NCBI GenBank assembly: GCA_010015655.1
Contig: ML976747.1
Span: forward strand, 62,001-126,000
DNA length: 64,000 bases
Source of the DNA: Bimuria novae-zelandiae CBS 107.79
Lineage: Eukaryota > Ascomycota > Dothideomycetes > Pleosporales > Didymosphaeriaceae
Reading direction: 5' to 3'
Program-made: the position numbers and the translations under genes
Notes under the pieces: model-generated
Databases searched by the model: none
What the model was told of the DNA's origin: nothing
The model's input: the letters and a program-made list of their open reading frames with translations, nothing else
Part shown: one piece after another, positions 1-10,537 of the stretch
Layout: each line of letters starts with the position of its first letter
How positions within the stretch are numbered: position 1 is the stretch's first letter

Positions 1-512
1 TGTCTCTTTCCAGGTCTCACTTTTGGAGCTAAAAGACCAGCAGCGCATACAGTAGACATGGTTGTTTTTAGAGACAGAAGAGAGCTCCATATGCTACTGC
101 TGTAGTGGATTTTACATTCCAGGACAGAGAAAGTCCATATTGGATTATGACGCGGGTTTTGAGACGAGGCAGACAATTTCCATGGTACTTGAACATGAGG
201 TTTTTTTCAAGAGCACGTGAGCACCGCAGGTGATCTTCATGCATTACAGTTCAGTGAGTTCTGACAGGACGCGTCGGAGTCTAATGATGCTTTCGTTCTT
301 CTTTGTGTAGTCGATTTTAGATCTAGAGCAGGAGAGGTCTATTTTGGTCGAGTACGTGTGTTTTGGTTATTTTTCGGAAAACAGGCGGGACATTTCGTTG
401 TTGCCTAAAAGATTTCTTTTTAAATTACCACGGAAGATCTCCATATTTAATGCGCTTGTCGTTTTCGGAAAGGACGCAGCGGAGCCCCATGGGCGGGGCC
501 TTGTGCGATTTT

Positions 513-542
513 GAACAGAACAGAACAGAACAGAACAGAACA
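513..542. repeat. Pentanucleotide microsatellite (GAACA)6
   Basis: Six perfect copies of GAACA interrupt the degenerate array. They probably arose by slippage from the AGAACAC core of an array unit. Confidence 0.85.
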
Positions 543-840
543 CCACAGAAATCCATATCCAAACCAGACGGCCTTTTTAGAAGCTGAGGCAAAGCGCATT
601 AATCGATATTGTGCAAACTTGTTTGGAGACCACCAAGAACGCCCACGATCCATTTCTGGGGCGATGTTGAAGCGCCTGCAGGAGGAGCCCATCATTAAGG
701 TTGTCTAAGATTTGGAGAGAGCGCCACAGCAGTCTATTGCAGTAGATTATCTACGATTTTGGAGCCCAAGAAGAAGCGCATATTTGACGACCAAGGCCGG
801 TTTGGAGAGTCTACTGGCGGGCGTCTATAGTAAGGTCTAT

Positions 841-941
841 TGAAGTTGAGTGTAAGAGTATACAATTATGTAGGCCCGAAGCCGCCTATATAGGGCTAGC
901 GTGCTCCTTCCGTATGTCGGGAAGCGCCTCCCTCAGCAAGG
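841..941 (+). repeat. 101-bp dispersed repeat, copy 1
   Basis: This segment matches the reverse complement of 28929-29030 at close to 90 percent identity by eye, with one small indel. It lies inside the 45-bp array but does not itself follow the unit pattern. It includes a TATATA stretch and a near-palindrome around GGGAAGCGCCTCCC. Its nature is unknown. Confidence 0.8.
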
Positions 942-3900
942 TCTCCATGGCGCTTTTCAAGGACCAGCAGGACAGGTCCATAATTGACCATGCTTCATCT
1001 TTATAGAGTGCAGGACACAGTTCCATGGCCAGAGCATTTTTAAAGCAGGAGAAGTCCATCATATAGATTGTTTGAGTTTTGGAGCGAACGCCACAGCGCT
1101 CCATCGCATTGATTTTCTTGGATTTTGGACAGGAAGAAGAAAAGCATATGTCGTTGCCATAGTGTTTTACTAGGCTACCGCGAAGAATGCCATACGCGGA
1201 ATCTGTTGAGGTTTGGGAAAACGCCGCAGCCGCCATGTGGAGTAGGTCGATCAGTTTTGGAGAACTGACGGACTCCATTTGTTCAGTTAATAACGTGTTT
1301 TGAACGCGCAGGCGAAGCACATATGGCGCTGTATCGGTCGTTTTTTTGGAGGCACCGCGAAGGACGCCATGTCCCAGTTTTCGTCGATATTTGAGAACGC
1401 CGCGGTACGCCCATGGGTACCGCATGGTATGTTTTGAGAGAGAACACCGCCGGGCCACATAGTTATAACGTGTGATGTCTTTCTTTAAATGCGCAGACAA
1501 AGTGCATAGGCAACGCGAGCCATAATTTCGAAAAGAGCCGCTGCAGAGAGCGCCATGAACCAGTTCTAGTCGATATTCGCAAACACCGCGGTGCACCTCA
1601 CTGGCCTTGTCCTCTCTCCTTTTGGAGAGAACACCGCAAGGCCCCATGATTTCATTTTTACATCTATTTTTGAACTCTCAGCTAAAAACCACAAGGTTGT
1701 CGCCACTCCGTGAATCCAATTTCAGCACTCTTGAAGAGAACCCCACAGAGACCCGCATATGTCCCTTTGGTCTGAACTTTTAGAGAGCCCCATGCGCCTT
1801 TTTCCCTCTTACATTTTGCAGCCCGGAGCATAAAGAGCCCATGCGTATTCTTGTCCCTTATTTACCTTAGAGACTGCAGCCGTGTGGACTTCATTGCACT
1901 AGTTGCTATGGACTTTGAGAGGGCACGCCGGATCCATAGTGGCTTTTGTTCTAGCTTTTACAGAACAGCACGGCAGTACCGCATTTCCCACCCCAGTAAT
2001 GTTTTTTTGGTCAACACCACAGATTCTGATCAGGCAGTCTTTTGGCCATGTTTTCGAAGGTTCCCGTAGGTACACGGCGTAAACTCTTTTTTTTTTGTGG
2101 GCTTTTAGGACAGAGAACCACAGGGGCATGCGTTTTCGAGCTATATTTTTAGAAACGACCACAGGAGCACTTCATGGAACGTTCATAAGCTGCTTTTTAA
2201 AGAACCACAGGGGCATGAACTCTCTGGACATTTCTTTAGAGACGACCACAGGAGCACTACATGCAGCCCCTGCCAAGTTCTTTTTAAAGAGCCGGGGGCA
2301 CTCATATCTCCGGAGAATAGTGATTTGGAGAACAGCAGGGAAGCACTCCATGATCGATCTTAGGGTGATTTTATGGAAACCACCGCAGACCCTCATGGGG
2401 CTTTTCTGGAACAAATATTTTGGTCGACCCTCGCTGAGGCACTCCACAAGTATTCCTCCTTTAGATCTTTGTACACCACGGCCCTACAACACATTATTGT
2501 CTGAGAGGTCGCTTTCGAGACAATCGCCACAAGCCTCCATGATCTGGCTGGTACGATGTTTGGAAGAGGAGAGAACACTATAGAATCACATTGAGTGTCA
2601 GACATCTGTTTTGTGAAACCGAGCGGAGGAACTCCATATGGCAGCCGATGCAACCGTTTTTTCCGCGAGGAACACCGCAGGTCCGCATTTGAGGGTGGTA
2701 ACGCGATTTTGAGAGACGCCACAGAAGCACTCCATGAGCTGATTGATGCAGCCTTTCAAGAAAAGAGGATGCCACAGGACAACATCGAGGGCCAGATCCA
2801 TGATTTGTGGAACCCAGCGGAAGAACTCTATATTCGCAATATGTGTAGTAATTTTTCTCAAGAGGAACACCGAAGGTCCGCATATTTGGTCGGTAACGCG
2901 ATTTTATGAGACACCACAGAAGCACTCCATGACTCGATGCATTCGGAATTCCGAGAGGAGAGAACGCCTCAGTACCACATCGGGGGTCAGCCAGTTCCTT
3001 TTGTAGCGCAGAGCAGGCCCTCTCCATATAAGGCTCCACTTGGTGTTTCTCGTTCTCGAGAGGAACACCGCCCGGCCACATTTGCAGGTACAATTGGCTA
3101 CTTCAGAAGACAGCGCAGAAGGACTCCATAGCGTGGTTCTTACGGTTTTGCTAGATACCAGCACAATATCCCGTCGCCATCTTAGTGTAGCTCTTAGGAG
3201 ACAGAGCAGGAACCCTCCATAGATGGCCTCACGTGGGGGTTTTTTTTGTTCCCACGAAGAAACACCACAAGGCCATATACACAGGTGTAGCTTCGACTTT
3301 GAAAGACAGCACACTAATGCCATGCCGCTGATTCTTGGCCAGTTTTTAAGATCCTAGCATAATATGCTATTACTGGAATAGGAGGAGTTTTAAGGAGCAA
3401 AGCAGAACCCCTCCATGAATGGACGGACTTGCGATTTTTCGTTCGCGAGAAGAACACCACAGAACCACATGCTAGACAAAACACTTTATTTTAACACTAC
3501 TGCAGAACTCCATGGAGCTAGTCGTGCATTACTTTCTAAGGACACTACAAATCCCCATGGAACTTGCAAGTCCTACTTTGTAGAATAGACCAGACACACC
3601 CCATGCAGCATTACGTCGTTGTCTTTGGCAGGACGCCGCAAGACCGCATCACTGGTGACGTTTCTTTTTTGGAGAACACCACGGAAGAACTCCATGGCAC
3701 AAGTGTACAGCGTTTTCTATAGACACCGCACAGCAGGGCGCCATGGCGATCTTGGATGGAGAGTCTAAGACACCCTGGTAGGACTCCATAGTCCGAACAT
3801 ATATTCAATTTATAGACCCCGGAAGGTTCCATGTCCCTCCAGGCTAACTTTTTGGAACGCCAGCACAGGACTCCATGTCCTGCGAGGAGCTCTTTTTATA

Positions 3901-4450
3901 GACGCCGCGCAAGGTCCTCATGGCCGCGTCATTGCTAGCTTTTTAGACCGCCACGGCAGGACCCCATAGGGTCCACAAGCTGACATTTTTAGGCACCGCA
4001 CCAACTCCTCATGCCTCATCCTTCCTTTCTTTTTGAAACGCCGCCACCACAGAACCCCATGCTCCGCGGAACCAACGGATTTGTAGGCACCGCAGAACTC
4101 TCCCATCGCTTGTTTATCAGGCGTTTTTTTAGAACACCTCCACAGGATCCCATAGGCCAGGTCTTCGTCAAATCTTAGACTCCACTGTCGAATCCCATGA
4201 AGCGCTGGGATCTCCATTTTTAGTCCACGCAAGGTGGTAGAAGGACTATGCAGAGCCAGAATGAGTGAGGGGAGGGCAGGTTATATACGGCGGATAGAAT
4301 GGAATGTGTTGGGATGGTCGGAAGATGGACACGTGCACATGTGGGCATGTTGCAGCAAGTGATTCTTCTATTGTACTTATCTAGAGGGTATAGATGATTT
4401 TACAAAGTAATGGAACAGAGTATACAAGAACATCTACAAGGGTGGTAAAA

Positions 4451-7102
4451 CTAATTCCGCCCCCCTTTCTTTTTCTTCCCAGGCAACGAATCTGCCGCCT
4501 GCGTGAGCTCGTCGAGGCCAGGGTTATTTACAGGACTAGTTGTGGCGGTGGGTGCAGAATAGACGTCCGGATTTATAGCTCTGCCTTGCGCCGAGAACGT
4601 GGCAAGAAAGTCCTCAGAGGGTGCGTCAACCGAATCATCAGACGTCTGCGTATCGTCCCTGCGGTGGCGCGCATCGGACTCCACACGCGTAACATTCGGG
4701 CCCTTTTGCTCGCTCCCCTCTGTGATCTCTTCTTCTAACCTAGCAACGATTTCGCTGAGCTTCATATGGCCCTTCCTGCGGACGTCGCGCTCAAACCGCG
4801 GATGCCACATGTGAGAGTGCAGCTTGGACGACCCATACAACCTCGGCTCGGGGAGCAACGGCGAGCCCCAGATCTCGTTCACGCGGCGGACGTACTTTGG
4901 ATACGGAGTCGTGTTGACAGCCTCCATGATGCGATTTGCACTTTTCTTGGAGTAACCCCTACCAAAGAGATTGACAAACACATCCTGCAATGCCCGGACC
5001 ACACTGGGTGAGTTGACGTAGAGACCGAGCTGGCGCAGCTCAACCAGTGTTTTGAGTCCTATATCCCAGTTCTGGCGGTGCAGGATGCCCCTCTGCTGGA
5101 ACCGTCGGCGAAAGTGCTTCTTTGCTGCTGCACCGGCGAACAGAGATTGCTCGGTCTGCGCAGCAGGCAAAAGACCTGCTCGAAATCCCCACACGACAAG
5201 AGCTTGTTTGAACGGCCGAGAAAACAGTTCACTCAAGGGATGGTCCCTGTGTGTTTGACCGATGGTGGATAGCGGCCTCCATGCCTCCGTCCTGGCAGGG
5301 TTGGTGAGGCGCAAGCGCTCGGTGAAAGGTGTCAAAAACGCTGGCTTTGGCATTTTGCCCAGTGGCATGCTCTCCCGTGGGGCGTACCAGCAAAAGAGCC
5401 AGTGGACGAGGCGTCGAAGTTCGAGCATGCGGCCCGTCATGCCAAACCGACGCAATATCTCATGCCACAGGCGAGGAGGGATGTCCAACATGGTGTTCTG
5501 GAGCATGAACATGTAAACTCGCGCAACAAACCTCAGGTCATCGAATGCGCGGCGGTGCTTTCCTAACCATGTGATAGGTTGTTTCCCTTGCCGTCGTAGG
5601 CGGAGAACATGGCGCCTGAGTAAGATCAGAGCGAACGTGTCCACGGGAACTTGATGCTGAGCCATCTTTTTTAGCGTATCGAAGATGTCTTCCGGTACGC
5701 ATCTTTTGATGTGAGTCTGTAATAGTATATTCCAGGCCTGGACGGTACTATCCACGTAGCTTAGGCTAAGAATAGCCAGGGTGCGGTGGGCCTGGTCCCA
5801 ATCCTGGTTCTCGATGTAATACCAGAGCAGCTCGTTCTGAAGTTTCAGATCGTCGTAGACTTCGGGATGCTGGTCACTTTCCAGCATGCTGCGCACCAAG
5901 ACAAACTGCTGCTCTTTGGCAAATTTTTCCAGTGCCAACGAGAAGATGCATCCTTGCAATGCAATTCCGGCTTTTCTGAGCTCTTGAAATCTTGCAGGAA
6001 GATCTGAGAGGGGTTCCGTTCTAGATGCCATGGTACGTATAGCCAGAGGTCCGATCTCATTGACGCCGACAAGAGCGAGTCCCCTGATGACCGATTCAGG
6101 CGGAATTGCTCTGGTCGCGAACATCCTGGCACATAACGAGTCCTCAAAACGGACAGGGGCAGTATCCCGGCCACGCAGGCGGCGCAACAGTTCGTGGTCC
6201 ATTTGCGATATGTCTCGTCCTAAACTTCCAGCAATGGCAGCTTTGACTCGTACTCCAAAATCGGCAGAAGTCGCATTGTGTGCCAAGAACGCTTGAACTG
6301 TGGGAGACGATGCGACCTCGGGCGAGGGCAAATCTCCTTTCAACATGCATGCTGCATGCCAGCGGAGAGCCGCAGCAGGAGAGCCAATCAATTCTGGAAC
6401 AACTTCATCGTACAAATCTGTTTCAGAGCTATCCTTGTACATATCCAGGAGGATGTCGTACATGGGCTCCGTAAGTTGCCCTTTGAGTATCCGTGCCAGG
6501 TCTCGTAGTGGCAACTTTTCTAATTCGAGCTCGCCCCGCATGATCTGGTGATGTGCCAGAGCCCGCTCGAAATTTTTGGGATGCGGCAGCCAAAATGAAA
6601 TGCAGAGTTCGTATAGACGCGGGTAGACCTGACCCGTTCTCTTGCGTAGGTCTGCAGCATACTCGAGGAGCTCCACGACGACCTCAGAGTCCTTGATAAA
6701 GGTGCCCCACAGGAACTCAGCTTCGGGCGTATCGTCGATGGGCAGGTCAAAAGCAAGACGTTTGCGGAAAACCCACATCTCGTAGATGCCATCGAGTCCC
6801 TTCTTCCTCTCTCGCTCCTGCAGTTGCTTCGCCAGGTGTCTAGCATCTACAATGCTGTCTTTCGATAGTCTTCCATACTCTTTAAGGTGCGTTTCGGCAT
6901 GGCGGCTTCGCTCTTCTCCTTTCCAACGCCTCCATCTTTTGTCGGAAGGCGCGACTGAGGCGTGATTGCGGCGAGGGCAGGTGCAACCGATGCATTTATA
7001 CGTGTTGAGCCATGCGGTCCGCGGTGCCCGGGCGGTGACGATGGTGCGCAGGAATCTCAACGCAGACGGGCTGGCGAGGAGCTTGTCCAAGGCCGGTGGC
7101 AT
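4451..7102 (-). CDS. Mitochondrial PPR-like helical-repeat protein
   Basis: A single long open frame encodes about 883 residues if started at the ATG at 7102. The frame stays open upstream to 7153, but only a GTG is available there. The N terminus is rich in Arg, Ala and Leu with few acids, as expected of a mitochondrial presequence. The body is almost entirely predicted helical hairpins of PPR/TPR style, for example the stretches around WNILLQTHIKRCVPEDIFD and LWHEILRRFGMTGRMLELRR. The C-terminal ~90 residues are charged and low-complexity. Fungal proteins of this layout act on mitochondrial RNAs or in complex assembly; I cannot assign the target. No intron is needed. The 3' end faces the 45-bp array, so read-through would enter it. 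Confidence 0.75.
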   Translation of the reverse strand: MPPALDKLLASPSALRFLRTIVTARAPRTAWLNTYKCIGCTCPRRNHASVAPSDKRWRRWKGEERSRHAETHLKEYGRLSKDSIVDARHLAKQLQERERKKGLDGIYEMWVFRKRLAFDLPIDDTPEAEFLWGTFIKDSEVVVELLEYAADLRKRTGQVYPRLYELCISFWLPHPKNFERALAHHQIMRGELELEKLPLRDLARILKGQLTEPMYDILLDMYKDSSETDLYDEVVPELIGSPAAALRWHAACMLKGDLPSPEVASSPTVQAFLAHNATSADFGVRVKAAIAGSLGRDISQMDHELLRRLRGRDTAPVRFEDSLCARMFATRAIPPESVIRGLALVGVNEIGPLAIRTMASRTEPLSDLPARFQELRKAGIALQGCIFSLALEKFAKEQQFVLVRSMLESDQHPEVYDDLKLQNELLWYYIENQDWDQAHRTLAILSLSYVDSTVQAWNILLQTHIKRCVPEDIFDTLKKMAQHQVPVDTFALILLRRHVLRLRRQGKQPITWLGKHRRAFDDLRFVARVYMFMLQNTMLDIPPRLWHEILRRFGMTGRMLELRRLVHWLFCWYAPRESMPLGKMPKPAFLTPFTERLRLTNPARTEAWRPLSTIGQTHRDHPLSELFSRPFKQALVVWGFRAGLLPAAQTEQSLFAGAAAKKHFRRRFQQRGILHRQNWDIGLKTLVELRQLGLYVNSPSVVRALQDVFVNLFGRGYSKKSANRIMEAVNTTPYPKYVRRVNEIWGSPLLPEPRLYGSSKLHSHMWHPRFERDVRRKGHMKLSEIVARLEEEITEGSEQKGPNVTRVESDARHRRDDTQTSDDSVDAPSEDFLATFSAQGRAINPDVYSAPTATTSPVNNPGLDELTQAADSLPGKKKKGGRN

Positions 7103-7319
7103 GAATCGGCGCGGTGAGAGGGGCGCATCAAGCCATTGGCGACGAAGGCGCACCCCGTCCTAGAGGAAGCATGAGCTCGAAAAATCGGCTTAGTCAGAAA
7201 CGCCCAAAGCGCTTGGCTCCTTCCTCGGGTCGTTCGATGCAGCACCTCATCAGTCCAACCACCACTACCACGACCCATTGTCTCCGCAACACACCCGCGA
7301 AACCTTTCCGCTCTTCAAA

Positions 7320-7820
7320 ATGGCAGGGTACGTGCTCCCTGCAGCTCCCGGCGTATTTTGTGCTCGCGACGCGCCTGCGAGAGCCGCGCCCCTCCCTCAT
7401 CGCTCCTGCGCAATGGCCGGTACTGACGCTCCGTAGCTGGATCTACCGCGAGAACCGTGTTCCCCACTACCAGAGGGAATTCCAGAAGCACGACGGCTTG
7501 CGCCTGTGGCAGAAGGTGCGTGGTGTGGTGGGCAAGGGCTTGGTTGCATGACGTGGACCGTCCGCTTCGGTTGGAGGGACAAACCCATGACATTGGAGGC
7601 TCTCACCCAAGCCAGGAAGGACTGTGTTCGCTAACTGTCTTGCTGTAGTCCCGTGGCAAGTGGATGATCCCCGCCTACAAGTGCATCCTCTACACCAGCA
7701 TCGGCTCCAGCATGTACATGATGGGCCGTCTTGTTCTCGTACGATCGCCTCCCGTTTGCTGTGCAAACACACCACTCACATATCCTGCAGGGGCACAAGA
7801 CCTGGTTCGGCAAGAACTAA
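7320..7820 (+). CDS. COX7: Cytochrome c oxidase subunit 7 (COX7/VIIa family)
   Basis: Four exons (7320-7327, 7437-7515, 7649-7738, 7791-7820) encode 68 residues. Introns are GT-AG, two with clear branch points: TACTGAC before the acceptor at 7436 and GCTAAC before the one at 7648. The protein begins MAGWIYRENRVPHYQREF and ends GHKTWFGKN. The NRVPxxQxxFQxxDG motif followed by one membrane helix (about residues 38-55) matches fungal Cox7 and animal COX7A. It would be a small inner-membrane subunit of respiratory complex IV, imported without a long presequence. The first exon is only eight bases long, so simple ORF searches miss the gene. It is divergent from the PPR-like gene, with about 217 bp between the two start codons. 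Confidence 0.9.
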
Positions 7821-8299
7821 GCATTTGTGAACTTTCTGCAAATATAGGCGAGGGCAGCAAGGGAGGGTGGTTTGTCGGCCTCAATGTACAAACAGTCAGC
7901 AAAGCTTAAACCAATGGCATAGATTCCCTTTGTGTTACGCGCAGTGATTTCAGTAACTCTCCTGTCCTCCCCCATCATATGGTGCATCGTTTCCGTGATC
8001 GCTCCCAAATGTACGTTTTGCTGTAGCTGGACACCAACCCAGGCGTTCAAGATGTGCAGTATCATTTGGAAGATTTTGCCTATATCTCTACCATGCGCGA
8101 AGTATCTGAAATCTCGCTGTGAATTGCATCGATTGCTTTCCTGTCGGTATTACATCGGCTTGCCTGCCGTGAACGGGTGCTATTCGGTTAGGCGCACCAC
8201 CTCTCGCTACCAAACGTCAGAGGCCGAGCTCCTCAGCCTCGCTGCACGCTCCCCCTACTCTCCACCATCCCCCACAAACCATTGTGTTGACCGGACGCG
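7821..8299. other. Intergenic, nothing recognised
   Basis: This is the 3' flank of COX7 and the probable promoter/5' UTR of the next gene. Frames here show no conserved domain. A C-rich stretch of short CCCC/CTCC runs precedes the start at 8300. Confidence 0.6.
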
Positions 8300-9752
8300 A
8301 TGGCCGACTTCGTCAAGGGGCTCTTCGGCGGCCAGCAAAAGGTCGCCAACCCGCACTCGGGCGGCGATGATGGTACGCTTCATCTAAATGTTTTCTTTTT
8401 ATCCCGCAATGCGACCCGCCGACCTGGATCGAAGCACACGAACACCTAACTAACGACGTCGCATGCAGACTTCGCCGACTATGCGGGCGCACCAGAACCC
8501 ACGCCCGCTCTCTCCTCCTTCGCTACTACCACGGGCGCTGCAGCTGCGGCCCCTACTTCGACCGTTGGCCAGGGTCCGTATACAGCATGGTATCGCGTGT
8601 GGGAGCGCACCACCCTCGACGACTTCAAGCTCGAGCTCTACGTTCTACCCTTAATCCTCGTCGTGGTTCTCGTCCACCTCTGGGGCACGCGCCGCAACCG
8701 CAACAAGGCGAACCACTGGATCAAGTCGCATGCGCCCGTGCTGCAGCAGGAGTTCGCTCAGGTCGGCTATACACGCCCGCAGGCTGGCGTCGAGGAGCTC
8801 AACCCGACGAACTGGTTGAAGGAGAAGAAGCCCGATGAGTTCACGACATACGCTACAGGGCGCCAGAATGTCGCCTTCGTGGACTTCAAATTGACCCTGG
8901 CAAAGCGCTTCAACCCCCTCATGCGCTTCGGCGAGCTCCTCATCTCGCTGTTCTTCGACAGCATGCCGGCCCCAGCCGAGCGCCTGGAAGCCACCGCATA
9001 CGTCTTCGACGGACAGGAGTCCAAGATCGCACCGGCTATCGCAAAGGGTGTTGCTGAGAAAGTGTCCAACAGCACTTTCGACGGCTTCGTCTTCGCGGTG
9101 GTGCACAAGGACCTCATGAAGCGCCTCCGTGAAGATCGCTACGACCTCTCCCTCACCGCGAGCAAGGACCACGCGAAGCTTCCCATCTGGGTCACTGTCA
9201 TGAGCGAGAGCGCCGAGGTCACCGACACCATCCTGACCCCTGAGCTCATCAAGGCCATCAACGACGCAGGCGACGACTTTGAAGCCCTCGTCATCACCGA
9301 CCAGCCCTTGGACCAACCAAAGAAGTAACCCTCTCCCCTCCTCCCCTTCACAACACCCACTAACCCCACCTATTAGAATCGACGAAACCATCCCCCGCAA
9401 ACGCCTCAACCTCTCGCTCAAACTCCGCCCCACCGGCACCCCCTACACCTCGACGCTCCCCCTCTTCACCGCCTTCCTGCGCCTCCCCGACTTCCTCGTC
9501 TCAAAAGCGCACTTCCGCCCCGAAGCGATGCGCCGCATCAAAGCCACGCGCGAGGAGCAGATCGCGCGCATCCGCAAGCTCGACGACGAGGAGAAGGCCG
9601 AGGAGCGCAAGCTCGCCCAGGACAAGGCGAAGAAGGAGCTCCGTGATGCGAAGCTCAGCCGTATGAGCGCCGACGAGCAGCGCAAGTATTTGGATAAGGA
9701 GAGGGAGAGGGATGCGAAGAAGAGGACGAAGAAGCAGACGGTTAAGGGATAG
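8300..9752 (+). CDS. CCDC47-like ER membrane protein (DUF1682)
   Basis: Three exons (8300-8372, 8469-9324, 9377-9752) join in frame to give 434 residues. The second intron has the branch sequence CACTAAC. After an Ala/Thr/Ser-rich segment there is one membrane helix (about residues 82-97, LYVLPLILVVVLVHLWG). A conserved soluble domain follows, then a Lys/Glu/Arg-rich coiled coil from about residue 350 to the C terminus ending in KKRTKKQTVKG. This order is that of the DUF1682 family, whose human member CCDC47 (calumin) is an ER protein of the multipass-translocon PAT complex and Ca2+ handling. A role in membrane-protein biogenesis is inferred from the family. Start ATG is followed by ADFVKGLFGG; no signal peptide is seen. 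Confidence 0.88.
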
Positions 9753-10537
9753 TTTTCTAGGCGGCTGTTAATTTAGGGCGGCTGGGGGTGGCGTGTGGGG
9801 TTTGATAGTGGATGGATGGGCTGGTTTTGGGAGTGTGGATAGGGTGGACTGGACTGGGCTTGTAAAGGAGACTGAAACGAACAGGTCGTCTCGGATGTTG
9901 TATAACTCGCATTGCTAATACGAAGGCAACTTTAGGCCTGAAAAATGAAAGAGCGCATTCATCTTAGCTATGGGAGTTCCGTCTATAAGAACAATGTAAT
10001 CTTTGCTGGAATGAAATCGAGGCTGGCAAGTATATCTCACTGTTGCACTGCGCTGAGTTCACTCACTGTGCTTTACCATTGCATAGTTTACCATTGCATA
10101 GGAAGCTAATTAGACAGGCTTTTCAAAATACAAAACTCCGTCTGGATAGTTATTAACCGGGTACAAAAAGTGTATAGTTGGATCTTGTATACCAAAGCGG
10201 TCAGTCGCTTCTCCAGCATCCCATAAATCAATCCGCCCATGGGGAAACTACTAACCTCTGGCTGGGATCAGAACCCCACAGCGTAGCTATAGACAGGCCT
10301 TTCTGCTGTGTGTCTGGCACTTACACTGTGCCTCCAGGGGTAAGACCACGAGGACGCCTGCGCAATACCAGTCCAAGTCATGCCATCATCCATTGTGGCA
10401 TAATCGGCATTCCAATCCCCTTGCCCATCACTTCCTCTCGTCTGCCATATTCAAGGGCAGCAGACATCTATGCTCGAGACCGCCCTCCCGTGTGGCCAGC
10501 ATCCAACGCTTGGGATGCTTGATCCCCCACATACCGA
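9753..10537. other. Intergenic, nothing recognised
   Basis: This stretch holds the 3' flank of the CCDC47-like gene and the 3' flank of the following minus-strand pseudogene. I found no domain, RNA gene or transposon here. Confidence 0.55.

Larger units (their letters stand above)
1..4215. repeat. Degenerate ~45-bp-period tandem array (about 90 units)
   Basis: The whole stretch is built from units of 43-49 bp. Read on the plus strand, each unit has a T-run, then a semi-conserved stretch close to TTTTGGAGA-ACACCGCAG followed by an ACTCCAT-like end (about 27 bp together), then about 16-19 bp that differs from unit to unit. Measured CCAT-to-CCAT spacings near the right end (3692, 3741, 3786, 3829, 3873, 3918, 3964, 4009, 4057, 4103, 4150, 4195) are 43-49 bp. 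The array runs off the left edge of the window and stops about 235 bp from the 3' end of the PPR-like gene. Open frames inside it, the longest being 253 codons on the minus strand at 886-1647, follow the repeat and show no family I recognise. I read it as a non-coding minisatellite-like array. Confidence 0.85.

Noticed and set aside
886..1647. 253-codon gene inside the array
   Set aside because: It follows the 45-bp period, has no domain, and the units contain indels that break the frame elsewhere in the array.
1..4215. CRISPR-like array
   Set aside because: The core-plus-spacer layout invites the comparison, but the cores are degenerate, the period varies by several bases, the genome is a fungus and no cas-like gene is present.
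8651..9439. 262-codon minus-strand frame
   Set aside because: It is antisense to the CCDC47-like gene, a shadow of its GC-biased third positions.
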